From positions 1 through 36,049 of IMG/VR virus record IMGVR_UViG_3300047317_000371: a stretch of DNA of 36,049 nt. One strand, given 5' to 3'. Below, piece after piece: positions 17,842 to 25,889 of this stretch (positions within the stretch are counted from its first letter, which is position 1; each line of letters begins with the position of its first letter). The notes under the pieces were generated by a model that made no database searches, was not told where the DNA came from, and saw only the letters and a list, made by a program, of their open reading frames with translations. Source of the stretch: a virus. The position numbers were made by a program, and so were the translations under genes.

Positions 17842-19776
17842 ATGTCAGCCATCCCATCCCCGGACTGGGACACCATCGAAGCGGTGTCGCTGACGCTGGC
17901 GACCTACGGCTGCTTCCCCGTGAAGTTGTGCCGGGTCACCGACCACAGCCACAAGGACAAGGACGGCGTGTCCCGCCCGTGCCGCACTCCGGGCAAGCGC
18001 CCAGAAGAGGGGGGCTGGGAGAAGGGCAGCCGCGAGAAGAACCTGCCCCTGATGGATGCGTGGCGGACGATGGGCTACAACGTCGGCAACGTCATCACCG
18101 ACCCGGCTGTCGGGATGGACGAGGATGTCCCCGGCGGGCTGACCAAGTGGTTCGAGGAGTTGGACGAGCCCGTCCCGTACACGCTGGGCGACGAGGTTCC
18201 CCTCACCGGCAAGCGACACTTCATCGTCCTGCGCAACCCCAACGTGCCGGGTGAACTCGCAGGTGACTTCCGGTTGGAGGACGGGACAGTCATCGGCGAA
18301 GTCGCACGCGACGGAGCGCGGCAGTTCGTCACACCGGGCAACGTCTGGCGCAGCACCGACGGCAGCCAGTACGACGTGAGGAAGTGGAACGGCATCGACG
18401 TTGTCGCCACACTCAGCGAGAACGCGACTCGGCGGCTGCTGGCCAACCAGATGAACGGTGGGACTTACACCTCACGCCCCGAACTGGAAGGCGAGTGGCA
18501 GTGGGCGGACGAGATGGGTTCCCGTCACAACATGTTGGTCAAGGAGGCACGGCGTCTGGCTGGGACCATCCGTGACGAGGACATGGGCGTCATGGTCTTG
18601 GGCGACTGGGCGATGCGCCACAACCTCGCAGGTCGCCATCCCGAGACCGGGCGCATCGTGGACGACGCGGAGGTGCGCGAGGCGTTCGCATCAGCCCTGC
18701 GCAAGTACGACGAGGACCCCGCCCCCATCACCCTGCTGGTCCCGACCATCGAGGCCCACCAGCAGCAGCAGGAACAGCATCAGCAGCGCCTGACATGGGA
18801 GACGCTGGAGACCTTGCCGTACGGAGCGACACCCTCGCCCTTGGTCCTCAACCAGTTCATCGCACCCGAGGGCTGGACGGTGCTGTACGCCAACGGCGGG
18901 ACAGGCAAGGGCTTCTTGGCTTTGTGGATGCTGCACCAGTACCTGCTGGCCAATCCCGACAAGCGGGCGATGGTGCTGGACTACGAGGGCCACCAGTGGG
19001 AGTGGGGCAACCGGGCACGCAACATGGGCTGGTCGCAGAGCGAGCGCGAGCGGGTCATCTACATCGACCCGTACGACCCGGTCTGGAAGAAGGGGCATAC
19101 GCTCGCTGGCCTCGCGCCCTCGTTGCGCCCCCACGCAGACGCGGAGGGGGTGGGGCTCTTCATCGTGGACTCGTACTCGACGGCTGCGGGCACGGGTAGC
19201 GAGATGGGCGGGCTCGAAGGGGCGGTGGACTTCTTCAAGGCGGGGTCTGCGTTGGGCGCACCGGGCTTGGTGCTTGCCCACACATCGAGCGAGGACCGCT
19301 TCCCCAAGCGACCGTTCGGCTCGGTGTTCATCCACAACCTCGCTCGTGAGACGTGGTCGGGAGCGCAACTCAGCGTGGACACCGGACTCATCGTCAAGGG
19401 CCAGTTCGGTGTGACGGAAACGGTCATGCAGGTAGAACTGCGCAACATGAAGCGCAGCGTCGGTCAGCGGGTCACGGCAGGGCAGGTATTCGACATCGGC
19501 TTCCGCTCGACCGGGGCCATCACGGTGGACTACATGCAGACCTACCAGCGCCCGATGCGCGACCTCATCGCGGATGTTCTCGCGTCCTCGTCAGCGGCGA
19601 TGACCGCCAAGGGCATCGCCGCTGCCATCAAGGAGGACTACGACCGGGACGTGGATGAGACCACCGTGCGCCGGACCATCGAGCGCGGCATTGACGGCGT
19701 CATCGAGGTGGGCACCAAGCGCCCCAAGACATACGCCGCGTCGGAACAGGACGAACAGGACAAGGGGGGTCTGTAG
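17842..19776 (+). CDS. bifunctional primase-polymerase / AAA ATPase (helicase) replication protein
   Basis: A 644-aa replication protein that probably primes and unwinds phage DNA. The N-terminal domain (1-190) matches the Prim-Pol (archaeo-eukaryotic primase) pattern: an acidic catalytic pair in GMDEDVPGG (D93/D95) followed by TGKRHFIVL (H126). A linker contains a Gln-rich run (QQQQEQHQQ, about 307-315). The second domain is a RecA/RepA-like ATPase with Walker A ANGGTGKG (350-357), a strand MVLDYEG (378-383) and Walker B LFIVDSYS (439-446). The C-terminus (about 585-635) is a winged-helix candidate. ATG at 17842 has AGGAGC 7 nt upstream. The last codons (SEQDEQDKGG) are written by the start of a DNA repeat cluster, and the stop codon sits in the loop of a 21-bp hairpin. 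First gene of the rightward operon. Confidence 0.88.
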   Translation: MSAIPSPDWDTIEAVSLTLATYGCFPVKLCRVTDHSHKDKDGVSRPCRTPGKRPEEGGWEKGSREKNLPLMDAWRTMGYNVGNVITDPAVGMDEDVPGGLTKWFEELDEPVPYTLGDEVPLTGKRHFIVLRNPNVPGELAGDFRLEDGTVIGEVARDGARQFVTPGNVWRSTDGSQYDVRKWNGIDVVATLSENATRRLLANQMNGGTYTSRPELEGEWQWADEMGSRHNMLVKEARRLAGTIRDEDMGVMVLGDWAMRHNLAGRHPETGRIVDDAEVREAFASALRKYDEDPAPITLLVPTIEAHQQQQEQHQQRLTWETLETLPYGATPSPLVLNQFIAPEGWTVLYANGGTGKGFLALWMLHQYLLANPDKRAMVLDYEGHQWEWGNRARNMGWSQSERERVIYIDPYDPVWKKGHTLAGLAPSLRPHADAEGVGLFIVDSYSTAAGTGSEMGGLEGAVDFFKAGSALGAPGLVLAHTSSEDRFPKRPFGSVFIHNLARETWSGAQLSVDTGLIVKGQFGVTETVMQVELRNMKRSVGQRVTAGQVFDIGFRSTGAITVDYMQTYQRPMRDLIADVLASSSAAMTAKGIAAAIKEDYDRDVDETTVRRTIERGIDGVIEVGTKRPKTYAASEQDEQDKGGL

Positions 19777-19939
19777 GACCCCCCCCCTTGTCCTGTTCGT
19801 TCCTTCAGTGGTTCAACAGGACACGTCCAAGCGTGAACAGGACAACGAACAGGACAACTCCCAGCGTGGAACAGGACAAGGAGCAGGACATGGTTTCTCC
19901 CATCCCGAACAGGACAACCCTGAGCGTGGCGAACAGGAC
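19744..19939 (+). repeat. iteron-like GAACAGGAC repeat cluster (candidate replication origin)
   Basis: The 9-mer GAACAGGAC is exact at 19744, 19753, 19835, 19847, 19869, 19907 and 19931. One-mismatch copies are at 19814 and 19881, and an inverted copy lies at 19790-19798. Most continue as GAACAGGACAA, and three are preceded by AGCGTG (19830, 19863, 19923). The cluster starts inside the end of the primase-helicase gene and ends inside the next small gene. Repeats of this size beside an initiator-type gene are typical of iteron origins; the role is inferred. Confidence 0.65.
19751..19800 (+). terminator. 21-bp hairpin around the primase-helicase stop codon
   Basis: The arm 19751-19771 pairs with 19777-19800, with three extra C residues bulged in the right arm (a run of nine C at 19779-19787 against six G at 19764-19769). 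The TAG stop (19774-19776) lies in the short loop. No U-tract follows directly, so it may be a structural element of the repeat cluster or a processing/pausing hairpin as much as a terminator. The C9 run is prone to indel error. Confidence 0.6.
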
Positions 19940-20096
19940 AACTTCGGACGAGTGGCGGTGCGACTACTACTACTTTCCCGGCCAGCCAGACCCCGACAGC
20001 AATGCTGATGAAGAGGGCCGCTGCCAGCGGTTGGCGTCACGTTTCGACCCGGCGACTGGACGGCATTGGTGTGACATCGAGTGGCACGATGCCTAA
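19890..20096 (+). CDS. hypothetical protein, 68 aa, Cys/Trp-rich
   Basis: Unrecognised family. An upstream TTG at 19788 is possible, but I chose ATG 19890 because AAGGAG lies 6 nt before it and because everything upstream in this frame is repeat DNA read as NRTT units. The N-terminal 18 residues (NRTTLSVANRTT) are themselves encoded by the GAACAGGAC repeats. The C-terminal 50 residues look like a real fold: EWRCDYYYFPGQPDPDSNADEEGRCQ and RHWCDIEWHDA, with three Cys and two His that might bind metal. It overlaps the next ATG by 8 nt. Confidence 0.55.
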   Translation: MVSPIPNRTTLSVANRTTSDEWRCDYYYFPGQPDPDSNADEEGRCQRLASRFDPATGRHWCDIEWHDA

Positions 20097-20679
20097 GCAG
20101 AAGACACCCATCGAACAGGCCATCGAAGCCATCCAAGCGGCACAGGCCAGAGGCATCCCACCACCCACCGAGATAACCCTGAGCGAGGGTGCGATGGCGC
20201 AGATACGCGACCTCGTCAAGAACTCACCTGTCGCTGGCACGGGCAGGGCGAACACCTTGCTGGGCGTGCCCATCAACGTGACCACAGCGCCAAGCGGTGG
20301 CCCACTGATGAAAGCGTACGAGGCACAGAAGAAGCGAGCGGCCCAAACACAGGGCAGGCGCATCGAGGGGCTCGTCTTCGACGAGAGCGGTACGCAACTG
20401 CAGCGTGACCTCGAAGACTCGCTGTGGGCGCTGGCCACGCTGCACACGCCCTGCTTCACGAGAGGCGCACTCGCCAACCACGTGGGACCGGGGCACATGG
20501 AGGGCGACTGGTACGTGAGACATCTCTACGAGGAAGAGGTGCAACTGCTGTGCAAGTGCCGGATGATTCTGGTCATGGCACGTTGCCAGTTCGACGACGG
20601 TCGTGGTGCGTGTGAGGAACCGGCCTTCCCGAAGGAGGGAACCTTTCGCAAGGACGTGAGGTGTTCTCAGCATGAGTGA
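20089..20679 (+). CDS. hypothetical protein, 196 aa, with C-terminal Cys cluster
   Basis: Not recognised. The N-terminal 60 residues are helical (IEQAIEAIQAAQARG, EGAMAQIRDLVKN). The C-terminal third is Cys-rich: C120, CKC around 154-156, then CQFDDGRGACEEPAFP and a terminal CSQH, which reads like a zinc-binding treble of Cys/His. The ATG overlaps the preceding gene's stop, and its own stop overlaps the next start (ATGAGTGA), so it belongs to the replication operon. A GCTCGTC/GACGAG hairpin with a TTC loop lies at 20371-20385. Confidence 0.7.
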   Translation: MPKQKTPIEQAIEAIQAAQARGIPPPTEITLSEGAMAQIRDLVKNSPVAGTGRANTLLGVPINVTTAPSGGPLMKAYEAQKKRAAQTQGRRIEGLVFDESGTQLQRDLEDSLWALATLHTPCFTRGALANHVGPGHMEGDWYVRHLYEEEVQLLCKCRMILVMARCQFDDGRGACEEPAFPKEGTFRKDVRCSQHE

Positions 20680-21070
20680 CGAGCAGCCCTTGGTGTTTGC
20701 CGTCGCACCGGGTGGCACGTTCAGCATCCAGCCGCCAGAGCGTCCGGCCACTCGGGACGGGCTGTCGCCCGTCCCTCGCTCTCGTACCAGCAAGGCGCAG
20801 GAGGAGTACGACGCCAAGCGTCGGCCTCAGGCTGTGCTGCTCTATCGCTTCCTCGCTGCGAGTCTGGAGACCGGGCGTAGTTGGAGGGAGTGCTGGGCAT
20901 TGGGAGAGAGCCAAGAGTCTTTGGAGGAGTACGAACTCAACGCTGGCTGGGATGTGGGACCAATCGTCGTGTGGTTGCGCTCACATGGGGTGGACATCGA
21001 GGCGCTGTACGACGTGGTCGCAGGCGAGACGCGGTTCTACCTGAGGGTCGCAGTGGTCGGTAACCCCTGA
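20672..21070 (+). CDS. hypothetical protein, 132 aa
   Basis: Not recognised. An N-terminal disordered Pro/Arg-rich half (APGGTFSIQPPERPATRDGLSPVPRS) is followed by a helical domain (AQEEYDAKRRPQAVLLYRFLAASLE) and a compact C-terminus with aromatic residues (WRECWALGESQESLEEYELNAGWDVGPIVVWL). It overlaps the upstream gene by 8 nt and is the last gene before a 1.4-kb non-coding stretch. Codon usage matches its neighbours. Confidence 0.7.
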   Translation: MSDEQPLVFAVAPGGTFSIQPPERPATRDGLSPVPRSRTSKAQEEYDAKRRPQAVLLYRFLAASLETGRSWRECWALGESQESLEEYELNAGWDVGPIVVWLRSHGVDIEALYDVVAGETRFYLRVAVVGNP

Positions 21071-22451
21071 GTTACGTTCCCCCCACGCCTAGGTTCTAGA
21101 GGGGCAGCATTCCACACACACACTTCGCTGTCACCAAAGGTGGCGGGGGTGGGGATTGAGCGTCAACGGAGTTTTTGGCCTCGGCGCGGAGTACATACAC
21201 AGACCGAGGTCTGTGTATGTATGAGCGCACGGTGAGAGCAACAACGAAGTTGTTGCTCTCACATTCCCTCGTGCCGGAGCCTATGGCCATTGGCCTTAGG
21301 GCCAAGGCTATAGGCCAATGGCCAATCGGCGATGGGGCTGACAGTCACCGGTAGCCTAGGGAGTCACGCCGACCTATGGACCAAGGTCCATAGGTCTATG
21401 CACATAGCCCTCCAGTTCCAAGGAACTGGACGCCACGTGTGACTCAGTTCTAAGGAACTGAGTTCAGCCACTGACCGAAGCGGGGTCTGAAACCCCAGCA
21501 CCATGTCTACCCCCTTTAGGGGTAGGTCGCCGAACCCTATGTGAGGGCAACACCGAAGGTGTTGAGTCTCTGCTTCCAAGTCCTTCCAACTTTCATGTCA
21601 TGTCAGTAGCGCCCACTTCCCTCAGGAAGTGGGCGCTACTGCGCTGATACTCGGAGGACTACGTCCTCCGTAAGACTTTCGGTGAGACCAACAAGTGACG
21701 TAGTCACTTGTCGTGCACACGCCCCCACTCGCACCCTGAGGTTTCACCTCAGTGAGGCACAGGAGGAACTTGGCCCCATCTTGGGCTGAGAAACCCTCGC
21801 GTGCGCGTAGACGACGAAGTCGTCGCGCACAGGGCACGAGTCACGTGACAACACGCAGGATTGCTCCCCGTGTTGTCGCGCTGAACTCGATGAGCCCCAT
21901 TCTGCCGCCGGTTCTGCCGTACTGGTAGGGCCAGCCGATGACGCCGACCTAGGGCTCGACTGGTGGCACCCCGGTCGTCAACCCAGCGACGGAGACGTTC
22001 CCCTGAGAGACAGGGAGCCGGGAGTGAAACGCAGAGCAAGGCAGAGCCTTCCCGACACGAGGTCGCCGCTTCAGCACACACCGCTGAAAGCGCCGGGTTC
22101 AGGCATTCACCTACTCAGCCAGAGACGCGAAACACCCTCTGGGTGTTGCAGCCCGTGGTTCTGACGGCGATAGCCGTCGGAGTCCCGACTGGTCGCAGTG
22201 TGAGATGGATGGGTCGGCCCTAGGACGGCGAACCACAAGCCTCACCGACACAGTCGGTCCACCGGTGATGAGCAACGCTCGTAGAGACGCCCCGACATCC
22301 GGGGAAGTAGCGCCAGCAATCGTGCTGTCTGGACTGCAAGTCCTGACAGATGCGTCACGTGAGGCTGCCTCTGGGACACCACTCTCACCTAAAGGTGAGG
22401 GGAACCCACTGACGATGACCCTCTGGCGAGGGTCGAAAGGGACCATCGAAG
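21071..22451. other. 1.4-kb region without convincing genes, dense array of unique hairpins
   Basis: No frame with a good start, ribosome site and protein-like composition was found here. The region instead holds at least 17 perfect inverted repeats of 7 bp or more with 2-5 nt loops and unrelated stems. Strongest: 21193-21220 (13 bp), 21232-21262 (14 bp, GAA loop), 21285-21323 (12 bp, inner partial stem), 21371-21396 (12 bp, AA loop), 21411-21430 (9), 21442-21463 (9), 21604-21641 (17 bp, CTCA loop), 21652-21670 (8), 21691-21711 (9), 21801-21830 (7+5) and 21847-21877 (9, long loop). Weaker ones follow at 22131-22147, 22163-22178, 22384-22399 and 22417-22434. Spacing is mostly 15-60 nt. The part 21880-22120 has few. 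It may be a structured RNA leader, an origin/termination region, or a product of the process described in the findings. Confidence 0.75.
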
Positions 22452-22691
22452 ATGGCAACGCTCACCGCCGAGTCCTTCGCCGCTGCTGAAGCAGCGTGGC
22501 TCGCCACCAAACCCTGCACGGTCCCTTCGGGACATCGCGCTGGTTTCATGGGGTTCTGCTCTCACTGTGAGACAGATGTCCTCTTCGAGGACAGCCCGGA
22601 GTACGAGGCTCTGTTCCCCGAGTCCGACAACCCCGGCTGTAAGCCGGGTTGCAAGGGGCCGAACCCTTGCGGAGAGACCTGCGACATCTGA
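22452..22691 (+). CDS. small Cys-rich protein, 79 aa, putative zinc-binding
   Basis: Unrecognised. Helical N-terminus (TAESFAAAEAAWLATK) then a Cys-rich part: C-S-H-C at about 56-59 region (GFCSHCETDVLFED) and CKPGCKGPNPCGETC near the end, enough ligands for one or two zinc sites. ATG 22452 is preceded at some distance by GAAAGGGA. Several stretches of the gene are palindromic DNA: CGCTGCT/AGCAGCG at 22481-22496, TGTCCTC/GAGGACA at 22577-22593, CCCGGCT/AGCCGGG at 22632-22648 and GCAAGGG/CCCTTGC at 22651-22670. The stop codon itself lies in an 8-bp hairpin (22688-22708) that could act as a terminator. Confidence 0.6.
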   Translation: MATLTAESFAAAEAAWLATKPCTVPSGHRAGFMGFCSHCETDVLFEDSPEYEALFPESDNPGCKPGCKGPNPCGETCDI

Positions 22692-22740
22692 AGCCTATAG
22701 GGCTTCAGCACACACCCCCATCCCTTCAGGAGGACACGAA

Positions 22741-22824
22741 GTGTCTCAGTGCGAAAGGTCGGACTGCAATCCGGCGACCTGCTCTCATTCCTCTCACCGC
22801 CGACCCAAAGGGTCGAAGCGATGA
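22741..22824 (+). CDS. 27-aa Cys-rich micropeptide
   Basis: GTG start with a near-perfect ribosome site (AGGAGG, 7 nt spacing) preceded by the CCCCATCCC leader element found before other genes. The product is MSQCERSDCNPATCSHSSHRR followed by PKGSKR: C4-x4-C9-x4-C14-x-H16 and H19, a plausible small zinc knuckle with a basic tail. Its TGA overlaps the ATG of the next tiny frame (ATGA). Too small for most gene finders. The ribosome site and coupling are the main support. Confidence 0.55.
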   Translation: MSQCERSDCNPATCSHSSHRRPKGSKR

Positions 22825-22892
22825 CCGAGAGCCCTTGGGTCAAGGCGGCTCGTGAACGTCGCCTGCCGGTCAAAGACCTCACACGACGTTAG
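22821..22892 (+). CDS. 23-aa basic micropeptide, translationally coupled
   Basis: ATG overlaps the stop of the upstream 27-aa frame (ATGA), the arrangement used throughout this operon. The product is MTESPWVKAARERRLPVKDL followed by TRR: amphipathic and strongly basic. No family recognised. It may be a real small protein or a chance frame; the regular coupling and protein-like composition favour the former. It is followed by a 9-bp hairpin (22907-22925) and a promoter. Confidence 0.4.
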   Translation: MTESPWVKAARERRLPVKDLTRR

Positions 22893-22935
22893 CCGAACCC
22901 TCTGGATTGGCCCCTAAGGGGCCAACGTAGAGCGT

Positions 22936-22965
22936 TTGACTCGCTCTTGGTGCCACTGGTACAGT
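22936..22965 (+). promoter_or_regulatory. promoter for the MoxR/CobT-like/vWA operon
   Basis: TTGACT (22936-22941) and TACAGT (22960-22965) with an 18-nt spacer, 50 nt before the ATPase ATG. The -10 is embedded in a CCACTG-GTA-CAGTGG inverted repeat (22953-22967). The following leader ATCAATCCCCATCCC (22972-22986), a TGCCCT/AGGGCA hairpin (22989-23002) and GAAAGGAA lead to the start. The promoter at 28061 has the same layout. Confidence 0.6.
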
Positions 22966-23014
22966 GGTGCTATCAATCCCCATCCCATTGCCCTAAAGGG
23001 CAGAAAGGAACGGC

Positions 23015-24505
23015 ATGGCGAACATCGCCAAACTGCCTGACGGCATAGCCGTCGCAGCGAACCCTCCCGGCATGGTGGTGCCCTACGGGCCACACCTGAC
23101 GGCGGCGTTCGAGGCGACGACCGGCTATGCCATTCTGGCGAAGCCAGATGGCACGGCTCTGGCCAAGATTGGTGTGACCAATCGGCCTCTCGTTCAACTC
23201 GTAGAGTTGGACCCCATCACGGTTCCCTATGTGAACCGGTTCATCAGCCCTTCGGGGCTGGTCATCATCAAGGACTGGCGGACCGGGCTCTACCGGACCA
23301 AGGTCCGGCGTGGTGGCAAGGCCAAGCGGGCACTGCCTCTGGCAGTGGTCACGGAGACGCCCAAGGCGGCTTCAACACACACTGCAGCACCGAAGGTGCA
23401 GCAGGACGCCCCGAAGATGTCGGCTGGCGCCGTCATCACCGTCAGCGGCGATACGGAGTATCGCTCGACAATCCCCGGCATGGTCATGCTCCCCAAGGTC
23501 ACCCTGAAGGGTGCCGGACGGGGCAACACCGATGTCGGCGGCATCATCCTGCCCACAGAACAGTTCACTGTTCTGGAAGATGCATGGCACCTCGCACAGC
23601 AGGGAGACCCTGCTGCGGTGCTGCTGACGGGTCCGGCAGGGACCGCCAAGACGATGCTCGTTAGAGCATTCGCCGCCTACCTCGGTGTCCCCTACCTGAA
23701 GGTAGACGCCGGGGCCGTTCGGACTGCCGACGATTGGGCCGGTGCCTTTAGGCAGGACCCCAACACCAAGACTTGGGCTCACCGCTGGTCGCCTTTGGCG
23801 ATGGCTCTGCGTGAGGGCAAGCCGTGCGTCCTGCACATCGACGAACTCACCCGCACAGAGACCCCCGCTGCGCTCAACGCCTTCATGGGTCTGCTCGACG
23901 AGACAGGGACCCTTCTGGTCCCTGATGCCAATGCCGTCCTGACAATGCCGAAGGGCATTCTGGTGGTGGCAACGGCCAACATCGGGCCAGAGTTCGTCGG
24001 AACTCTGCCTCTGGACGGTGCAGTCCGGCAGCGGTTCCCCTACGGGGTTCGCATGGCCAATCCCAGTGAGGCCAATGAGTCGAAACTCATTGTCAAGCGA
24101 ACCGGGGTCAGCGACGAAGTCGCTGTGGCTCTGGTCCGCATGGCCAATCAGCAGCGGCAGCATCGGGACGATGCTCAGCAGTACCCGTCCGGGGCCATCA
24201 TCAGCACTCGTATCCTGCTTAGCATCGCTAAGCGGATTGCGGTCCGCCACGCTGACCCCCGCGAGGCTGTCATCTCTGTCCTGCAAGGACAGTTCGACCC
24301 CGGCGACGACGCCGCTCTCACCGTGGTCATCGACTCGCAGTTCCCGAAGAAGCCGGTGGCTACGCCACCGGTGGCTGCCGGTGCTGCCTCCATCGTGACG
24401 GAACGTCACTGGTTCAACGGCTCGGGCTCGTACTGCACCTACACGCTCAGCAACGGAGTTGCTTGTGGTGCCCCGACCAAGAGCCCCATCCACTTCGGCT
24501 CCTGA
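23015..24505 (+). CDS. MoxR/CobS-type AAA+ ATPase
   Basis: AAA+ ATPase of the MoxR/CobS group, which remodel partners together with vWA-domain proteins. Residues 1-180 are an N-terminal domain of unknown role. The ATPase has Walker A GPAGTAKT (206-213), Walker B CVLHIDE (D276/E277), a sensor-1 strand VVATANIGPEF and an arginine-finger segment DGAVRQRFPYGV. The C-terminus adds a short Cys-containing tail (GSYCTYTLSNGVACGAP). ATG 23015 is preceded by GAAAGGAA. It is followed 13 nt later by a CobT-like gene and then by a vWA gene, giving the classic ATPase plus vWA pairing. The gene contains many perfect short hairpins. Substrate is unknown; CobS-like genes in phages need not make cobalamin. Confidence 0.9.
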   Translation: MANIAKLPDGIAVAANPPGMVVPYGPHLTAAFEATTGYAILAKPDGTALAKIGVTNRPLVQLVELDPITVPYVNRFISPSGLVIIKDWRTGLYRTKVRRGGKAKRALPLAVVTETPKAASTHTAAPKVQQDAPKMSAGAVITVSGDTEYRSTIPGMVMLPKVTLKGAGRGNTDVGGIILPTEQFTVLEDAWHLAQQGDPAAVLLTGPAGTAKTMLVRAFAAYLGVPYLKVDAGAVRTADDWAGAFRQDPNTKTWAHRWSPLAMALREGKPCVLHIDELTRTETPAALNAFMGLLDETGTLLVPDANAVLTMPKGILVVATANIGPEFVGTLPLDGAVRQRFPYGVRMANPSEANESKLIVKRTGVSDEVAVALVRMANQQRQHRDDAQQYPSGAIISTRILLSIAKRIAVRHADPREAVISVLQGQFDPGDDAALTVVIDSQFPKKPVATPPVAAGAASIVTERHWFNGSGSYCTYTLSNGVACGAPTKSPIHFGS

Positions 24506-24518
24506 AAGGAGAGCGACA

Positions 24519-25859
24519 ATGGACCTAGAGGTCTTTGACCTCAAACTCGGGAAGGGTGCCACGGTGCCCTACATGACCGACGATGCCAGAGGCATCGTGG
24601 CAGTGAAACTGCTGGACGCAGTCCAGACAATCGCTGATGTCCTCACCGTCAACGACGGTGGCAAGGGCTGGACGGTGACGTTCGACCCCGGCCTCAACGC
24701 CTACACCGACCGCTCGGCCAACCGCAGCATCGTCGTCAGTGGCAAGCCACTGTTCGACGCCAAGCCGGGGACCCCGCTGGTGGACGTAGCGAAGGTGATG
24801 AGTGGGTTCGTGGTCCACGAAGTGGGCCACACCGGACTCGACTTCTTCACGGCGGTCAGAGACCGCTGGCCGGGCAAGACCCTTCCCCTCACATTGGCCA
24901 ACATCATCGAGGACGTAGTCCTCGAACTCAGGACGGTGGACCGCTATCGCGGCTTCGCCGACCACGGTGACGGCAACATCTTCCGCCCCACTCTAGAGTG
25001 GGTCGCCGAGAAGACCTCACCGAAGACTCCACTGAAGTGGAGCGGCTCGACCGGCCACAAGGTCAACGTCACCGGCCAGATTGTCCGCTACCGAGACTTC
25101 GTCTCGTTCGACACCGACGAGGTCACCCAGACCCACCTTCGGTGGGTCGAAGACGAGTGGATGCCGGGTATCACCATCGACCTGACACCCGAAGGGTGTG
25201 TCGCTCTCATCGAGCGATGGCTCGACCACGTCATGGCCACCAAGGAGCAGGACGAGCCCACTCCCGAACCCCCGAAGCCGCCGACCACCGATGGTGGTAC
25301 CGGCTCCGACCAGACCCTCCCGAACGAGGACGAGGACGAGGGCAAGGGCAGTGGCGAGGGTGGCGACACCGAAGGTGAGGACGGCGACGGTGAGGGCAAT
25401 CCCGGCGGTGGTGACACCGAAGGTGATGACTCCGACGACGAAGACTCCACCGAAGGTGGTGGCGACTCCGAGTCCGACGACGACGGCGAGGACGGAACCT
25501 CCGGTTCCGAAGACGGCGACGAAGACGGCGAGGGTGGCCAGCCCGGTGATGACGGCGACGGAACGTCCCGTTCCGGTGATGGCAACGATGCCGACACCAT
25601 GAACCGGGTCGATGCTCCGAAGGGAGCAAACGACGGACCGGGCAAGGGCGGAAGCGGACAGGCGGTGGCCGAGGCTGCCGACGAGAACGAAGTTCTCGAC
25701 GACTTCGAGCCCGATGACCTCACCGACTCGTTCGACGAGACGGCGAAGCCGGAAGGCCAGTACGAACAGCGCCGCCTCAACGAGGCGGAGCAGATGGAGC
25801 GCGTCACCACTCGGGTGGACGCCGGTGCATTCGGGAAGATGCGAGTCGTCTTCAAGTAG
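24519..25859 (+). CDS. CobT-like protein: HEVGH metallopeptidase-like domain plus long acidic tract
   Basis: A 446-aa protein whose first 250 residues hold H100-E-V-G-H104 (GFVVHEVGHTGLDFF) followed by LANIIEDVVLELRTVDR (about 126-142), the pairing seen in CobT/vWA-associated metallopeptidase-like domains, where an NxxED acid completes the metal site. Residues about 250-385 are an extreme Asp/Glu/Gly tract like the acidic middle of CobT, and the rest is a short helical tail. CobT normally ends in a vWA domain; here that domain is in the next gene, so the pair looks like a split CobT. ATG 24519 has AAAGGAGA 7 nt upstream, 13 nt after the ATPase stop. The acidic tract DNA repeats CACCGAAGGTG-type units. 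Confidence 0.8.
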   Translation: MDLEVFDLKLGKGATVPYMTDDARGIVAVKLLDAVQTIADVLTVNDGGKGWTVTFDPGLNAYTDRSANRSIVVSGKPLFDAKPGTPLVDVAKVMSGFVVHEVGHTGLDFFTAVRDRWPGKTLPLTLANIIEDVVLELRTVDRYRGFADHGDGNIFRPTLEWVAEKTSPKTPLKWSGSTGHKVNVTGQIVRYRDFVSFDTDEVTQTHLRWVEDEWMPGITIDLTPEGCVALIERWLDHVMATKEQDEPTPEPPKPPTTDGGTGSDQTLPNEDEDEGKGSGEGGDTEGEDGDGEGNPGGGDTEGDDSDDEDSTEGGGDSESDDDGEDGTSGSEDGDEDGEGGQPGDDGDGTSRSGDGNDADTMNRVDAPKGANDGPGKGGSGQAVAEAADENEVLDDFEPDDLTDSFDETAKPEGQYEQRRLNEAEQMERVTTRVDAGAFGKMRVVFK

Positions 25860-25889
25860 CCCTCACCGAAGGTGAGAGAAAGGAGAACC

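Noticed and set aside
19744-19939. CRISPR array
   Set aside because: Repeats are 9-11 bp with irregular 9-60 nt spacing and lie partly in coding sequence; no Cas genes. Iteron-like is a better reading.
21761-21930. Perfect AGGAGG followed by a TTG frame of about 52 codons
   Set aside because: Spacing to the TTG is only about 3 nt, the product is an Arg run plus Pro-rich end, and hairpin DNA dictates its sequence.
21190-22440. Insertion sequence or integron remnants as source of the inverted repeats
   Set aside because: Stems are all different, there is no transposase or integrase, no target duplications, and hairpins continue inside intact genes.
22205-22489. 94-aa plus-strand frame at the end of the hairpin region
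   Set aside because: No ribosome site at its starts and it runs into the better supported 79-aa gene in another frame. The translation is not implausible (from about 22268), so it is a weak alternative, not a call.
23015-25859. Cobalamin biosynthesis (true CobS/CobT)
   Set aside because: No CobN or other pathway gene is present and the vWA domain is split off; similarity is to the general MoxR-vWA machinery.
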